This document shows positions 17,567-25,531 of a stretch of DNA of 39,595 bases, in pieces. How positions within the stretch are numbered: the first letter of the stretch is position 1; each line of letters opens with the position of its first letter. The position numbers and the translations under genes are program-made. The notes beneath the pieces were generated by a model. It searched no databases, was not told the origin of the DNA, and saw nothing but the letters and a program-made list of their open reading frames with translations. Source of the DNA: an uncultured Schlesneria sp. (GTDB lineage: Bacteria; Planctomycetota; Planctomycetia; Planctomycetales; Planctomycetaceae); assembly GCA_903899985.1 (NCBI GenBank), contig CAIULL010000112.1, positions 1-39,595 on the forward strand, written 5' to 3'.

Positions 17567-18034
17567 TTGCAGCGATTCCACACGAGTTTTGAGCCGCTTT
17601 TTAATCGTCGAAATCGACGATTGCCGCACTGCGTGTTGTCATTTGTCGCTGTTTTGGGGCTGTTCTCTGTGACTGCAACCCGTGTTGAGGCGACATGTGG
17701 TGACTACCTTCTTCATGGTCACATGATGTCTCACTCCGACATGGTGGATCACGATTTGGGCAAGATGAACCGTGGCGAGTCGGACCCGACAGGTTCCGTT
17801 CCGTTCAGCAAGGCCCCTCATCGAAAGCCCTGTCACGGTCCTTCGTGTCAGCAACGTTCGCATCAGAATCCGCTTCCGGCGCCCGTGATCACTGTCGAAC
17901 CGCAGGATCGCTGGGGTTGGATGGCCGACATCATGATTCCTGCACCGACACTCTTGTCATTGATGGCTCATCCGTCAGAGTCTGTCGTGCTCCCGACGAT
18001 CGCCTATCGGCTGGATCGTCCGCCCAAAGTGTGA
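17567..18034 (+). CDS. short secreted Cys/His-rich protein
   Basis: About 155 residues. A basic N-terminus (RRNRRLPH) and a hydrophobic core (VLSFVAVLGLFSV) form a signal peptide, followed by a mature region beginning ATCGDYLLHGHMM, with a PCHGPSCQQ motif and a Pro-rich segment. Planctomycete genomes encode similar short secreted proteins with a C.GP.C motif; their role is not known to me. The open frame has no ATG before the signal peptide. GGAG at 17557-17560 with six-base spacing favours a TTG start at 17567, although the frame is open from 17462. The start is therefore uncertain. A weak hairpin (CCTCT/AGAGG, 18035-18049) with a T-rich tail follows the stop. Confidence 0.5.
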   Translation: MQRFHTSFEPLFNRRNRRLPHCVLSFVAVLGLFSVTATRVEATCGDYLLHGHMMSHSDMVDHDLGKMNRGESDPTGSVPFSKAPHRKPCHGPSCQQRSHQNPLPAPVITVEPQDRWGWMADIMIPAPTLLSLMAHPSESVVLPTIAYRLDRPPKV

Positions 18035-18426
18035 CCTCTTCAAGAGAGGCTCAATTTTCTTTGGAGAAGTTTCTTTCTGAGGTGCATCCACACGTATTCG
18101 TGCGGAACCAGTGAAAGAATTCATCGTGTGCTCAGCGCAACCCTGTTTTGCTGCGCATATCGTAATCATCCAACGAAAACAGGTGTTTTTGTTGATCTTG
18201 GCAGACGAGTCGATTGCTCGACGAACTCTGCTGCACAACAGCATGCACGTGAATGTGACGCTTAACGGCGTTGCGCTTCTCGGTCGTTGATAACCCCAGT
18301 GCCGACTTACTGGTCGCGCTGATCTTCATTTAGCTTTCGACCCGGTCTGATTGTGTATCAGCAATCGCTGGCCGCTCGTTTTTTATTTTGTTTTTCGTTT
18401 TCGTTTCTGATTTTTTGGAGGTTTTC
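18035..18426. other. 392-base leader region before the DUF1559 gene
   Basis: No convincing coding frame. The last 60 bases are T-rich and end in a strong ribosome-binding site (GGAGG, 18417-18421) serving the pseudopilin gene. A long untranslated leader for that gene is plausible. Confidence 0.4.
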
Positions 18427-19380
18427 ATGCTTCGTACTCGTTCGCGCCGTTCTGGCTTTACGCTGATTGAATTGCTGGTCGTCATTGCCATTATTGCGGT
18501 TTTGATCGCCCTGTTATTACCTGCCGTGCAGCAGGCCCGCGAGGCTGCCCGCCGCACCCAATGTAAGAATAATCTCAAGCAATTGGGCCTGGCGATTCAC
18601 AACTATCACGATACGTATCTTTGCATTCCGCTCGCCGATGTGAACGGGACTGTCAACCCTGTTTCGGCTCATGCAAGACTTCTCCCCTACTGTGACCAGG
18701 CCAATCTTTACAACTTGATTAACTTCAACGTCGGGTATGACCACGTCAGTAACATCGTTCCCCGCAATACGGAATTGACGCTTTTCCGCTGCCCATCAGA
18801 TCCCACTAGGCTTCCTGCGACGATCGGAGGAAGAAACAACTATTACTGGAACGCCGGTTCTGGCGTCGTCATGTATGCGTCGGGAGCAGCAGGTCAACCG
18901 ACACCCAATGGAATCATCTTCCACAATACAATCGTCAGGTTCTCAGACGTATCGGATGGTCTTAGCAACACTTCGGCGATGTCTGAAAAGTTGACGGGTG
19001 ATGGAAGCAACGCTGTTTCAACGCCTCTCGTCGACACCTTCCAGCCGGGAACGTATCCCAACACTGCGGACGAAGCCCTGCAGCAATGCAATGCGACCAA
19101 TCTGAGTGACTTAACAAAGCAAGGTTACTCAAACGTCGGGGCACCGTGGTTACAACAATACCATTCGACGAATCAGTACAATCATATTCTTCAGCCTAAT
19201 GGCCTCTCGTGCATGTTTCCGCCAGGACGAATTGCCACCACCGCTAACAGTCAGCACGTAGGCGGCGTGCACATACTGCTGTGCGATGGATCGGTCAGGT
19301 TCGTCTCGCAGAATCTTGATCTGACGACCTGGCGAAATCTGGGAACCCGTAATGGTGGTGAAGTGCAAGGCGACTTCTAA
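18427..19380 (+). CDS. DUF1559 pseudopilin-like protein with H-X9-DG C-terminus
   Basis: A 317-residue protein of the planctomycete-expanded DUF1559 family. The N-terminus [20 protein letters not shown] is a prepilin-type leader: cleavage after Gly and methylation of Phe by a PilD-like peptidase are expected. It continues [20 protein letters not shown], the family's typical helix. His277 followed by nine residues and Asp-Gly (287-288, [12 protein letters not shown]) is the H-X9-DG processing-associated motif. GGAGG five bases before the ATG at 18427 fixes the start; an upstream in-frame TTG at 18388 is rejected. It heads the block of secreted redox-like proteins and is separated from the lipoprotein gene by a UUCG hairpin. 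The role is presumably in a pseudopilus or surface assembly; the specific function is unknown. Confidence 0.93.
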   Translation: MLRTRSRRSGFTLIELLVVIAIIAVLIALLLPAVQQAREAARRTQCKNNLKQLGLAIHNYHDTYLCIPLADVNGTVNPVSAHARLLPYCDQANLYNLINFNVGYDHVSNIVPRNTELTLFRCPSDPTRLPATIGGRNNYYWNAGSGVVMYASGAAGQPTPNGIIFHNTIVRFSDVSDGLSNTSAMSEKLTGDGSNAVSTPLVDTFQPGTYPNTADEALQQCNATNLSDLTKQGYSNVGAPWLQQYHSTNQYNHILQPNGLSCMFPPGRIATTANSQHVGGVHILLCDGSVRFVSQNLDLTTWRNLGTRNGGEVQGDF

Positions 19381-19431
19381 TCTGCCCACGTCTTCACAAT
19401 TTCTGGATTCAATCTATTTCAGCGTAACGAT

Positions 19432-19455
19432 CCTGGTGAAGTTCGCTTCACCAGG
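19432..19455 (+). terminator. UUCG-capped hairpin between pseudopilin and lipoprotein genes
   Basis: A perfect ten-base stem (CCTGGTGAAG at 19432-19441, CTTCACCAGG at 19446-19455) closed by the exceptionally stable TTCG tetraloop, followed by a pyrimidine-rich tail (CCCTTTCTC). The tail is not a clean T run, so it could be a leaky terminator or an mRNA-stabilising processing element that keeps pseudopilin mRNA in excess over downstream genes. Confidence 0.75.
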
Positions 19456-19494
19456 CCCTTTCTCATTCATTCTCTTTTGATTGGATTCCAAATC

Positions 19495-19872
19495 ATGAAC
19501 CGAATTCATGGACTGCGAATAGCCCTGTTGTGTGTCATGTCAGTGAGCGGGATAGTGGGATGCGGTCAGGCACGGACCTATGCACTGAATACCGATCTGG
19601 CGCAGGCGTCCGTAGTAGAAGCGATGCAGGCCTGGGTTGATGGAGCGAAACCAGAAGACCTGAAGCCAAATATCATCGTGGGTGATACCGAATGGGGCCA
19701 AGGAAAAAAATTAGCCTCGTTTGAGGTTCTTGAGGATGACGCCACGACGGATGGTTCAAATCTTCATATCCGTGTGAAACGCAAGTTTCGCGGCGAGCGA
19801 GGGGCATCCGAATCGACCGTCAAATATATCGTCAGCACGTCACCTGCCATTACAATTTTCCCTCAGCAATAG
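19495..19872 (+). CDS. small lipoprotein
   Basis: A 125-residue protein with a lipoprotein signal: GLRIALLCVMSVSGIVGC, where IVGC is the lipobox and the Cys would be lipidated. The mature part is a small, probably alpha/beta domain with VVEAMQAWVDGAKPEDLKP and VKRKFRGERG. Planctomycete DUF1559 genes are commonly followed by a small lipoprotein of this kind. The ATG at 19495 is chosen over an upstream in-frame TTG at 19477. The stop overlaps the ribosome-binding site of the next gene (nine bases to its ATG), so translation is probably coupled to the AhpD-like gene. The function is unknown. Confidence 0.8.
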   Translation: MNRIHGLRIALLCVMSVSGIVGCGQARTYALNTDLAQASVVEAMQAWVDGAKPEDLKPNIIVGDTEWGQGKKLASFEVLEDDATTDGSNLHIRVKRKFRGERGASESTVKYIVSTSPAITIFPQQ

Positions 19873-19881
19873 AGGTCTTTC

Positions 19882-21210
19882 ATGTTTAAGAATTATTGGA
19901 ATCTTTGTCTGTTATTCTCGCTCGCCTGTCTGACGAATGTGTATGCGGAGACTGGTCCGGCGTCGACTCGGCCGGAAATGAAGCAGCGAATTGAAGCCTT
20001 AAAACTACGAACATCCCGATTGCCGCTTCCCGCACCGACAGAACAGGAAATTGCATCGGGCCGGTCGCTCGTCAACAATGGTCGACTGCGATCGATCTAC
20101 CTGCCATCGTCATGGCAGTCGTTTGTGATCTCCGGTTGGGGAGGTGGTTCTTCACGGCGTCCGGCAGGCGGGACGGCGGCAACGCTGAAAGCACTCGAGG
20201 CCGACCCTAGCTATGGGTTCAAAACGCGGCTGTTCTGGATCGTTTCTCGCGCGAATGATTGCCAGTATTGTCTGGGTCATCAGGAGCTGAAGCTGAAACG
20301 AGTTGGCATGACTGACGATCAGATCGCGTCATTGGATTGCCGCTGGGATTCGTTCCCGCCGAACGAGCAGGCTGCAATGAAAGCGACTCGAAAACTGACG
20401 CTGACACCGCAACAGTTTTCAGAAAAGGACGTCGCCGACCTCAAACAACATTTCAGTGATGCCGAGATCATCGACATCATCTATACCGTCAGTCGATACA
20501 ACGCCGTCAATCGCTGGACCTCTTCCACCGGAATACCTCAGGATCAGTCGTTTGGTGGCACGGAACACAGCGAACTGAATACTCCGACCTCCACTGAATT
20601 CGCCAGCGTTCCCTCAAAAGTGATTCCCCTCGACAGCAAGCCAAGACAGGAATGGGAGAATCGGGAGCAGTTCGAAGCTGCACTCCAGGCGGCTCGTATG
20701 CGATCACCGGCTGTGGGAATTCCCTCGGTCGAAGTTGCAAGAAATATTCTCGCGAAGGATTGTCCGGGTGTCATTCCACCCGTGTGGTTTCAGGCGATCG
20801 CTAACCTGTCTGTTGCGCTGGATGCCTGGGGACAGAGGCAAGCGCTGGCTCGTGAGGGAAAGACACCGCCGGAACTGCGAATCTTGATCGCCTGGATCAG
20901 TGCTCGCGAAAATCGAGCCTGGTACGCAGCGGGACATGCACGAGTGCGATACCGAGCCTCAGGGGGCGACGAAACCGTCTTGTATTCGTTTGCCGATCTC
21001 GAAAATGCGGCCACCACCCCCGGTCACGCCGAAGCGTTACGATTTGCTTGTAAGCTGACCTCGGCCCCACAGACGATCGTCGATGAAGACATCACTCGTC
21101 TGAAGCAGCACTTCACCGATTTCGAAGTAGCCGAGATCATCCAATTGACGTGTGATGCGAACGCCTTTGATCGTTTCACCGAATCCCTTCGACTGCCGCT
21201 TGAGATCTAG
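19882..21210 (+). CDS. secreted double AhpD-like (carboxymuconolactone decarboxylase family) protein
   Basis: A 442-residue protein with a signal peptide (LCLLFSLACLTNVYA). The helix-rich first half holds the AhpD core FWIVSRANDCQYCLGHQELK with Cys127-x2-Cys130 and His133, the thiol pair and proton relay of alkylhydroperoxidase D. The second half repeats the fold (LIAWISARENRAWYAAGHA, then LRFACKLTSAP) but has lost both cysteines at the equivalent site. Each half is preceded by a RLPLP-type linker (RTSRLPLPAP). AGAGG seven bases before the ATG sets the start. AhpD proteins reduce peroxides through a CxxC disulfide cycle. Here the export signal implies action outside the cytoplasm, with reducing power of unknown source; the neighbouring thioredoxin-like protein is a candidate partner. 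Confidence 0.8.
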   Translation: MFKNYWNLCLLFSLACLTNVYAETGPASTRPEMKQRIEALKLRTSRLPLPAPTEQEIASGRSLVNNGRLRSIYLPSSWQSFVISGWGGGSSRRPAGGTAATLKALEADPSYGFKTRLFWIVSRANDCQYCLGHQELKLKRVGMTDDQIASLDCRWDSFPPNEQAAMKATRKLTLTPQQFSEKDVADLKQHFSDAEIIDIIYTVSRYNAVNRWTSSTGIPQDQSFGGTEHSELNTPTSTEFASVPSKVIPLDSKPRQEWENREQFEAALQAARMRSPAVGIPSVEVARNILAKDCPGVIPPVWFQAIANLSVALDAWGQRQALAREGKTPPELRILIAWISARENRAWYAAGHARVRYRASGGDETVLYSFADLENAATTPGHAEALRFACKLTSAPQTIVDEDITRLKQHFTDFEVAEIIQLTCDANAFDRFTESLRLPLEI

Positions 21211-21250
21211 CATTTTTCGGGACTTGATCATCTGCTTTAAGGATTCATCG

Positions 21251-22468
21251 ATGAAGATCAATCGATCTCACTTAACAGGGTGTCTCGCTATGGTTTCCAT
21301 GTTTGTGAATTCGGGTCTTTCCGCAGACGATAGCGTTCAGGCCAAAACGAACGATGAAAAGAAGTCTGTCATCGAGTATTCAGTGGGTCCGGAACTCGAA
21401 AAAGTTCCCGTCGAAGAGATTGAAAAAGCCTACGAAGGAAGGACTGCGCCAGAAGCCATTCGAATGTATTTGGCGATCGTGAAGGGATCGATGATGGGGG
21501 CCGGCGATGGATGGTTCGGTCCAGCGGAATCGAGATACGATTGGGACTGGCTGGCCAAACGACATGAAATTGATCCAGATGGAGAAATCCAGTCTGGCAA
21601 GTTCCAGGGACCTGTTATGTTTTTTGACCGACTCGATCGTAATCGAGACGGAAAAATCACGGCCGACGACCTGAACTGGTCCGAACGCAATCCATGGGTT
21701 CAGCAGTCCTATCTAGTTAACAGACTCTTTCGCAAGATCGACCCGAATGGCGACGGAAAACTGGCTCGTGAAGAGTGGCTGGCGTTTTTCGACAGGGCGT
21801 CGGGTGGTAAGGAGGAATTGACCTCTGAAGAACTGCGAAACGCCTGGTTGGGAGGACCATCTGACTTTACGCTAGGCGACGTACCCTCGAAGGAAATTCT
21901 TTTACAGGGGTTGTTCACCGGCGAGGTAGGGTCGTTGCAAGAGGGCCCTAAAGTCAACGATCCCGCACCTGGCTTTACGCTCAAGACACAGGACGGCAAG
22001 CAGACAATTCGACTGGCCGATGTCATCGGGGCTAAACCTGTCGTGCTCGTTTTTGGAAACTTCACCTGTGGACCGTTTCGTTCGATGTATCAGAGTGTGG
22101 AAGACGTGTACCGCAGATTCAAAGACGATGCCGTATTCGTTGGTATTTACGTTCGCGAGGCTCATCCGACCGATGGCTGGAAAATGGACTCGAATGCAAA
22201 GGTGGGAGTGAGTGTCGCCCAGCCCAAAACTTATGAACAGAGGACTGCCGTCGCAAGTCAATGTCATGCGCTCTTAAAGCCCTCCATCCCGTTACTGGTG
22301 GATGAGATCGACGATCCCACTGGTAACGCTTACAGCGGTATGCCAGCCCGCCTCTACGTAATTGATCGTCAAGGTCGCGTGGCCTACAAAAGTGGCCGTG
22401 GTCCATTTGGGTTTAAAACGGGTGAGATGGAACAAGCCTTGGTCATGACGTTAATCGACGAAAAATAG
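21251..22468 (+). CDS. secreted EF-hand protein with deiodinase-like thioredoxin-fold domain
   Basis: A 405-residue protein with a signal peptide (GCLAMVSMFVNSGLSA). Two EF-hand loops follow: DRNRDGKITADD (129-140) and DPNGDGKLAREE (164-175), the second canonical. The C-terminal domain (about 233-400) begins KVNDPAPGFTL as in redoxins, then LVFGNFTCGPFRSMY with Cys273, and IYVREAHPTDGW (299-310). Those two segments match the active-site region and the EEAHASDGW segment of iodothyronine deiodinases (PF00837), with Cys (codon TGT) where vertebrate enzymes have selenocysteine. It is likely a calcium-binding, exported thiol reductase or reductive dehalogenase-like protein; the substrate is unknown. 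AAGGA at 21238-21242 supports the ATG at 21251. Forty bases separate it from the first AhpD gene. Confidence 0.85.
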   Translation: MKINRSHLTGCLAMVSMFVNSGLSADDSVQAKTNDEKKSVIEYSVGPELEKVPVEEIEKAYEGRTAPEAIRMYLAIVKGSMMGAGDGWFGPAESRYDWDWLAKRHEIDPDGEIQSGKFQGPVMFFDRLDRNRDGKITADDLNWSERNPWVQQSYLVNRLFRKIDPNGDGKLAREEWLAFFDRASGGKEELTSEELRNAWLGGPSDFTLGDVPSKEILLQGLFTGEVGSLQEGPKVNDPAPGFTLKTQDGKQTIRLADVIGAKPVVLVFGNFTCGPFRSMYQSVEDVYRRFKDDAVFVGIYVREAHPTDGWKMDSNAKVGVSVAQPKTYEQRTAVASQCHALLKPSIPLLVDEIDDPTGNAYSGMPARLYVIDRQGRVAYKSGRGPFGFKTGEMEQALVMTLIDEK

Positions 22469-22514
22469 AATTTCGAAGCTTTGGATTCAAAGACTTCTGC
22501 AAGCTCGGTGAAGA

Positions 22515-22553
22515 AGCGGGATGAAACTTCGACGTCATCCAAGACATCCCGCT
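22515..22553 (+). terminator. hairpin after the deiodinase-like gene
   Basis: A nine-base perfect stem (AGCGGGATG at 22515-22523, CATCCCGCT at 22545-22553) with a 21-base loop, 47 bases after the stop of the EF-hand/deiodinase-like gene. The tail is AACATTT, not a strong T run, so termination efficiency is doubtful; it may be a repeat-derived hairpin. Confidence 0.5.
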
Positions 22554-22562
22554 AACATTTAG

Positions 22563-22706
22563 ATCGCGATTACTAATCGTTCCGGATGTTTAACTGGAAG
22601 AAAAACGATCCTGTTCGTTGCTCATGACATTGATGAAAGTCTGAAATTGGCTGATGCTGTCTTCGTATCTCAATCTAGCGAGTTGATCGGTCGTGATTTG
22701 CAATGA
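22563..22706 (+). pseudogene. remnant of an ABC-transporter ATPase gene (C-terminal piece)
   Basis: A 47-codon frame without a start codon, closed by TGA at 22704-22706. Its second half, KTILFVAHDIDESLKLADAV followed by FVSQ, reads like the H-loop region of nitrate/sulfonate/osmoprotectant-type ABC ATPases (consensus T.LFVTHDIDEAL.LAD). Walker A, Walker B and the signature motif are absent. It sits in the only large gap of the AhpD block, just before the four-domain AhpD-like gene that lacks a signal peptide, which suggests a past insertion or deletion at this junction. Confidence 0.4.
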
Positions 22707-22742
22707 GCCTTTCAAGGCAATCGCAATTCAAAAGAAACAAAA

Positions 22743-25439
22743 ATGAACGAGACGAATTCAGATTCCCCGATCCAAGTGACCGCCATGTCCGGAATCATGA
22801 TCGGTACCGGTGCGGCGGCGTTCGCCGGGACCGAACCACGGTTTCCCGTGCCGACTGACGCCGAGGCCTGGCAACGTCTGCCGACGGCAACCAGGGGAAG
22901 CGGTCAGCCATTGCCAACCTGGGCGAAAATGCTCGCCACCGAATTGCCAAAGAGCGCAGCAGCGTTTCTTGAACTTGACCTGGCACAGCGGACAAAAAGC
23001 CCCGTTGCACCGGGTCTGCGGGCGGCTATGCGTTGGATTTCGGCGCATGCCAATCGTTGCGACTATGCGGAAGCTTATGCAGCAGCCGACGCTCGACGTG
23101 CAGGGGTCGACGAGGCTCTTATCACCGCTCTGGGACGTGACGGCTACCCGGGATGGTCGAATGATGACCGGGCCGCGCTGGAGTTTGCACGCAAAATGTC
23201 GGTCGATTCGGATTCCGTCACCGACGACGAGTTCGCTGGCCTGGTCAAGCATTTTGGCCAGAAACAGGCGGCTTCAATGGTTCTGTTATTGGCCTATTCG
23301 AATTTTCAAGATCGATTTCTGCTTTGTTTGAATGCACCGCTGGAACCGGGTGGTCCGTTGCCGCCGATCGATGTGGCGTTTGCTCCTGAATCGTACGTGA
23401 CGAAGACGACTCCGCCACCTCCGTTAAAAAAATCTCCCCTCCCCAAACCAACCGGCACGGACCTGATCGAGGATGATCCCGAATGGAAATTGCTCTCATA
23501 CGAGAAACTTCAGGACCGGCTCGAAGCTCAACGACAAAAGCCGACTCGGTTGCCGATTCCGTCTTGGGACGAGGTGAGTCGAAATCTTCCTGAAGGGTTG
23601 ATCAAAAAACCAAGCGACATCATCTGGTATCGAATCGTTTTCGGTTACGCACCCGAGCTGGCGGTTCCATTCGAAGTCTTCATGAGAACAGCCGGTGCCG
23701 AGGCGAGTCCGAAATGGGATCGAATCTTCGGACAAAGCTTGTTCTGGGTCACGACGCGCGCAGTGAAGTGTTCGTATTGCATGGGGCATTGCGAGATGAA
23801 CTGGGAAGTGGCAGGACTGACCAAGTCGGAAATCGCTGAAAGAAGCAGTCTTCTTGCGAGTGATGACTGGTCAAGCTTCACGCCGGCTGAGCAGCGTGCG
23901 TTTGCCTTCGCCCGCAAGTTGACTCGCACCCCCTGGCAGGTTTCGAACGCAGACGTTGCGGAACTCAGCCAAGATTTCGGCGCGGACAAAGCAATCATCG
24001 TTCTGCTCAATGCCAGTCGATATCACTACATGACGCGGATCTCAAACGGGTTCCAGTTGACACTCGAACGAGAAAACGTGTTCTACGACTACTACAACGT
24101 CAAGACGCCGACCTCACAAACGTCATCGTCTGCGAACGCCACCGCGGTTCCATTGTTGAGTGACGCGGAAAGTTGGAAGCGGTTGCCTGAAACCATCTCA
24201 GGCGGCGGCGTCGAACTTCCCAATTGGGTTCGAGCCGTCGCTCCGCAACTGCCAAAAACGGCGGCGGCTATGTTGCAACTCGACTTTGCCCATCGTACTC
24301 AAAGCCCACTCGATCCGATTTTGCGGGGAAAAATGCGTTGGATCATCGCGCATGCCAATCGATGTGCCTATTCGGAAGCGTACGCCCTTGCGGATCTCGA
24401 ACGAGCAGGTCTCGACGCGACTTCCCGTCAGAAACTGGTCGGCGATTCAGCCGCGTGGCCTGCTGAAGATCGAGACCCATTAGAGTTTGCGAGACTACTG
24501 ACGGTCGCTGCTCCAACGATTCGCGATGAACTGTTTGAGTCGTTGAAAAATCGTTACGGGGAGAAACGGGTCGCAGCGATGGTACTGCTGGCGGCGTATA
24601 GCAACTTTCAAGATCGGATCGTCCTGGGACTGAATCTTCCCATCGAAGAGCATGGTCCTCTTGCGCCGCTACCCGTCACGTTTGTTGATTCGGCATTTCA
24701 AATCGCGTCAATAATGCCAGTGCAGATCAATTCCACGAACCTCGTCGAATCAGGCAAAAAGGTCGTCGATGACGATCAGGAATGGTCCCGACTCACTTAT
24801 GACGAACTCCAATCGCGCCTGGAAAAACAGCGTCACCGGAAGCCGCGGCTTCCGATACCGGTCTGGGACGATGTAAAGAAAAATCTTCCTGCAGCCATGG
24901 CAGCCCGGCCTACTCGCATCGTCTGGAACCTTGTTTGTTCGGGGTATGTCCCGGAGCTTGCCGTCCCCTGGGGTATTTCGACTCGGACAATGTGGGCCGA
25001 GACAAAACCCGATCGGATCTTCGAAGAGAGCCTGTTCTGGATTCAGACGCGCAGCATCGAATGTAATTACTGCATGGGACATTGCGAAATGCTACTCGAA
25101 GTCGCCGGACTCGACAAAAATGCTGTGGCAGAACGGACCCGGCGTCTGGCGAGTTCTGACTGGTCCGCGTTTCCACCTGAAGAGCAACGTGCTTACGCTT
25201 ATGCTCGAAAGTTGAGTAAGACACCGTGGGAACTTACCCCTGCTGATTACCGTACGCTTGAAACGGATCTCGGTCCCGACAAGGCCATGGCCACATTCTG
25301 GTGGCTCTGTCGAGGCCTCTATATGACACGTATCTCTGACGGATTTCAGTTGCCTCTCGAAACGGAAAACGTCTTTCAAAGCCTTCCGACACCTGCCGTA
25401 GTCGGGGACGGTCCCGCAGCGGAAACAAAGTCAAAATAG
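22743..25439 (+). CDS. four-domain AhpD-like (carboxymuconolactone decarboxylase family) protein
   Basis: An 898-residue protein made of a duplicated pair of AhpD-like domains. Domains 1 and 3 carry a single-cysteine core (AHANRCDYAEAYAAAD, Cys106; AHANRCAYSEAYALAD, Cys541). Domains 2 and 4 carry a full CxxC core, RAVKCSYCMGHCEM (Cys343, Cys346) and RSIECNYCMGHCEM (Cys774, Cys777). Each unit also repeats the motifs AESWKRLP/AEAWQRLP, RLPIP.WD and FQLTLE/FQLPLE, so the two halves (about 1-460 and 465-898) are an internal tandem duplication. No signal peptide is apparent at the ATG used, unlike the flanking AhpD-like proteins, and the ribosome-binding site is weak; the original 5' end may have been lost next to the ABC remnant. 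I infer peroxide or disulfide chemistry; the single-cysteine domains may be structural or may act as resolving partners. Confidence 0.8.
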   Translation: MNETNSDSPIQVTAMSGIMIGTGAAAFAGTEPRFPVPTDAEAWQRLPTATRGSGQPLPTWAKMLATELPKSAAAFLELDLAQRTKSPVAPGLRAAMRWISAHANRCDYAEAYAAADARRAGVDEALITALGRDGYPGWSNDDRAALEFARKMSVDSDSVTDDEFAGLVKHFGQKQAASMVLLLAYSNFQDRFLLCLNAPLEPGGPLPPIDVAFAPESYVTKTTPPPPLKKSPLPKPTGTDLIEDDPEWKLLSYEKLQDRLEAQRQKPTRLPIPSWDEVSRNLPEGLIKKPSDIIWYRIVFGYAPELAVPFEVFMRTAGAEASPKWDRIFGQSLFWVTTRAVKCSYCMGHCEMNWEVAGLTKSEIAERSSLLASDDWSSFTPAEQRAFAFARKLTRTPWQVSNADVAELSQDFGADKAIIVLLNASRYHYMTRISNGFQLTLERENVFYDYYNVKTPTSQTSSSANATAVPLLSDAESWKRLPETISGGGVELPNWVRAVAPQLPKTAAAMLQLDFAHRTQSPLDPILRGKMRWIIAHANRCAYSEAYALADLERAGLDATSRQKLVGDSAAWPAEDRDPLEFARLLTVAAPTIRDELFESLKNRYGEKRVAAMVLLAAYSNFQDRIVLGLNLPIEEHGPLAPLPVTFVDSAFQIASIMPVQINSTNLVESGKKVVDDDQEWSRLTYDELQSRLEKQRHRKPRLPIPVWDDVKKNLPAAMAARPTRIVWNLVCSGYVPELAVPWGISTRTMWAETKPDRIFEESLFWIQTRSIECNYCMGHCEMLLEVAGLDKNAVAERTRRLASSDWSAFPPEEQRAYAYARKLSKTPWELTPADYRTLETDLGPDKAMATFWWLCRGLYMTRISDGFQLPLETENVFQSLPTPAVVGDGPAAETKSK

Positions 25440-25531
25440 GTGACTCGGCATTATCTCATTCTGTTCCCTGAGATCGGCGTTTCGGTTGTCATGGGAACTC
25501 TTTCGGGTTCAATTCTTAAAGGAACTCTCAA

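Noticed and set aside
22069-22071. Possible selenocysteine in the deiodinase-like active site
   Set aside because: The codon at the Sec-equivalent position is TGT (Cys), not TGA, so no recoding is needed.
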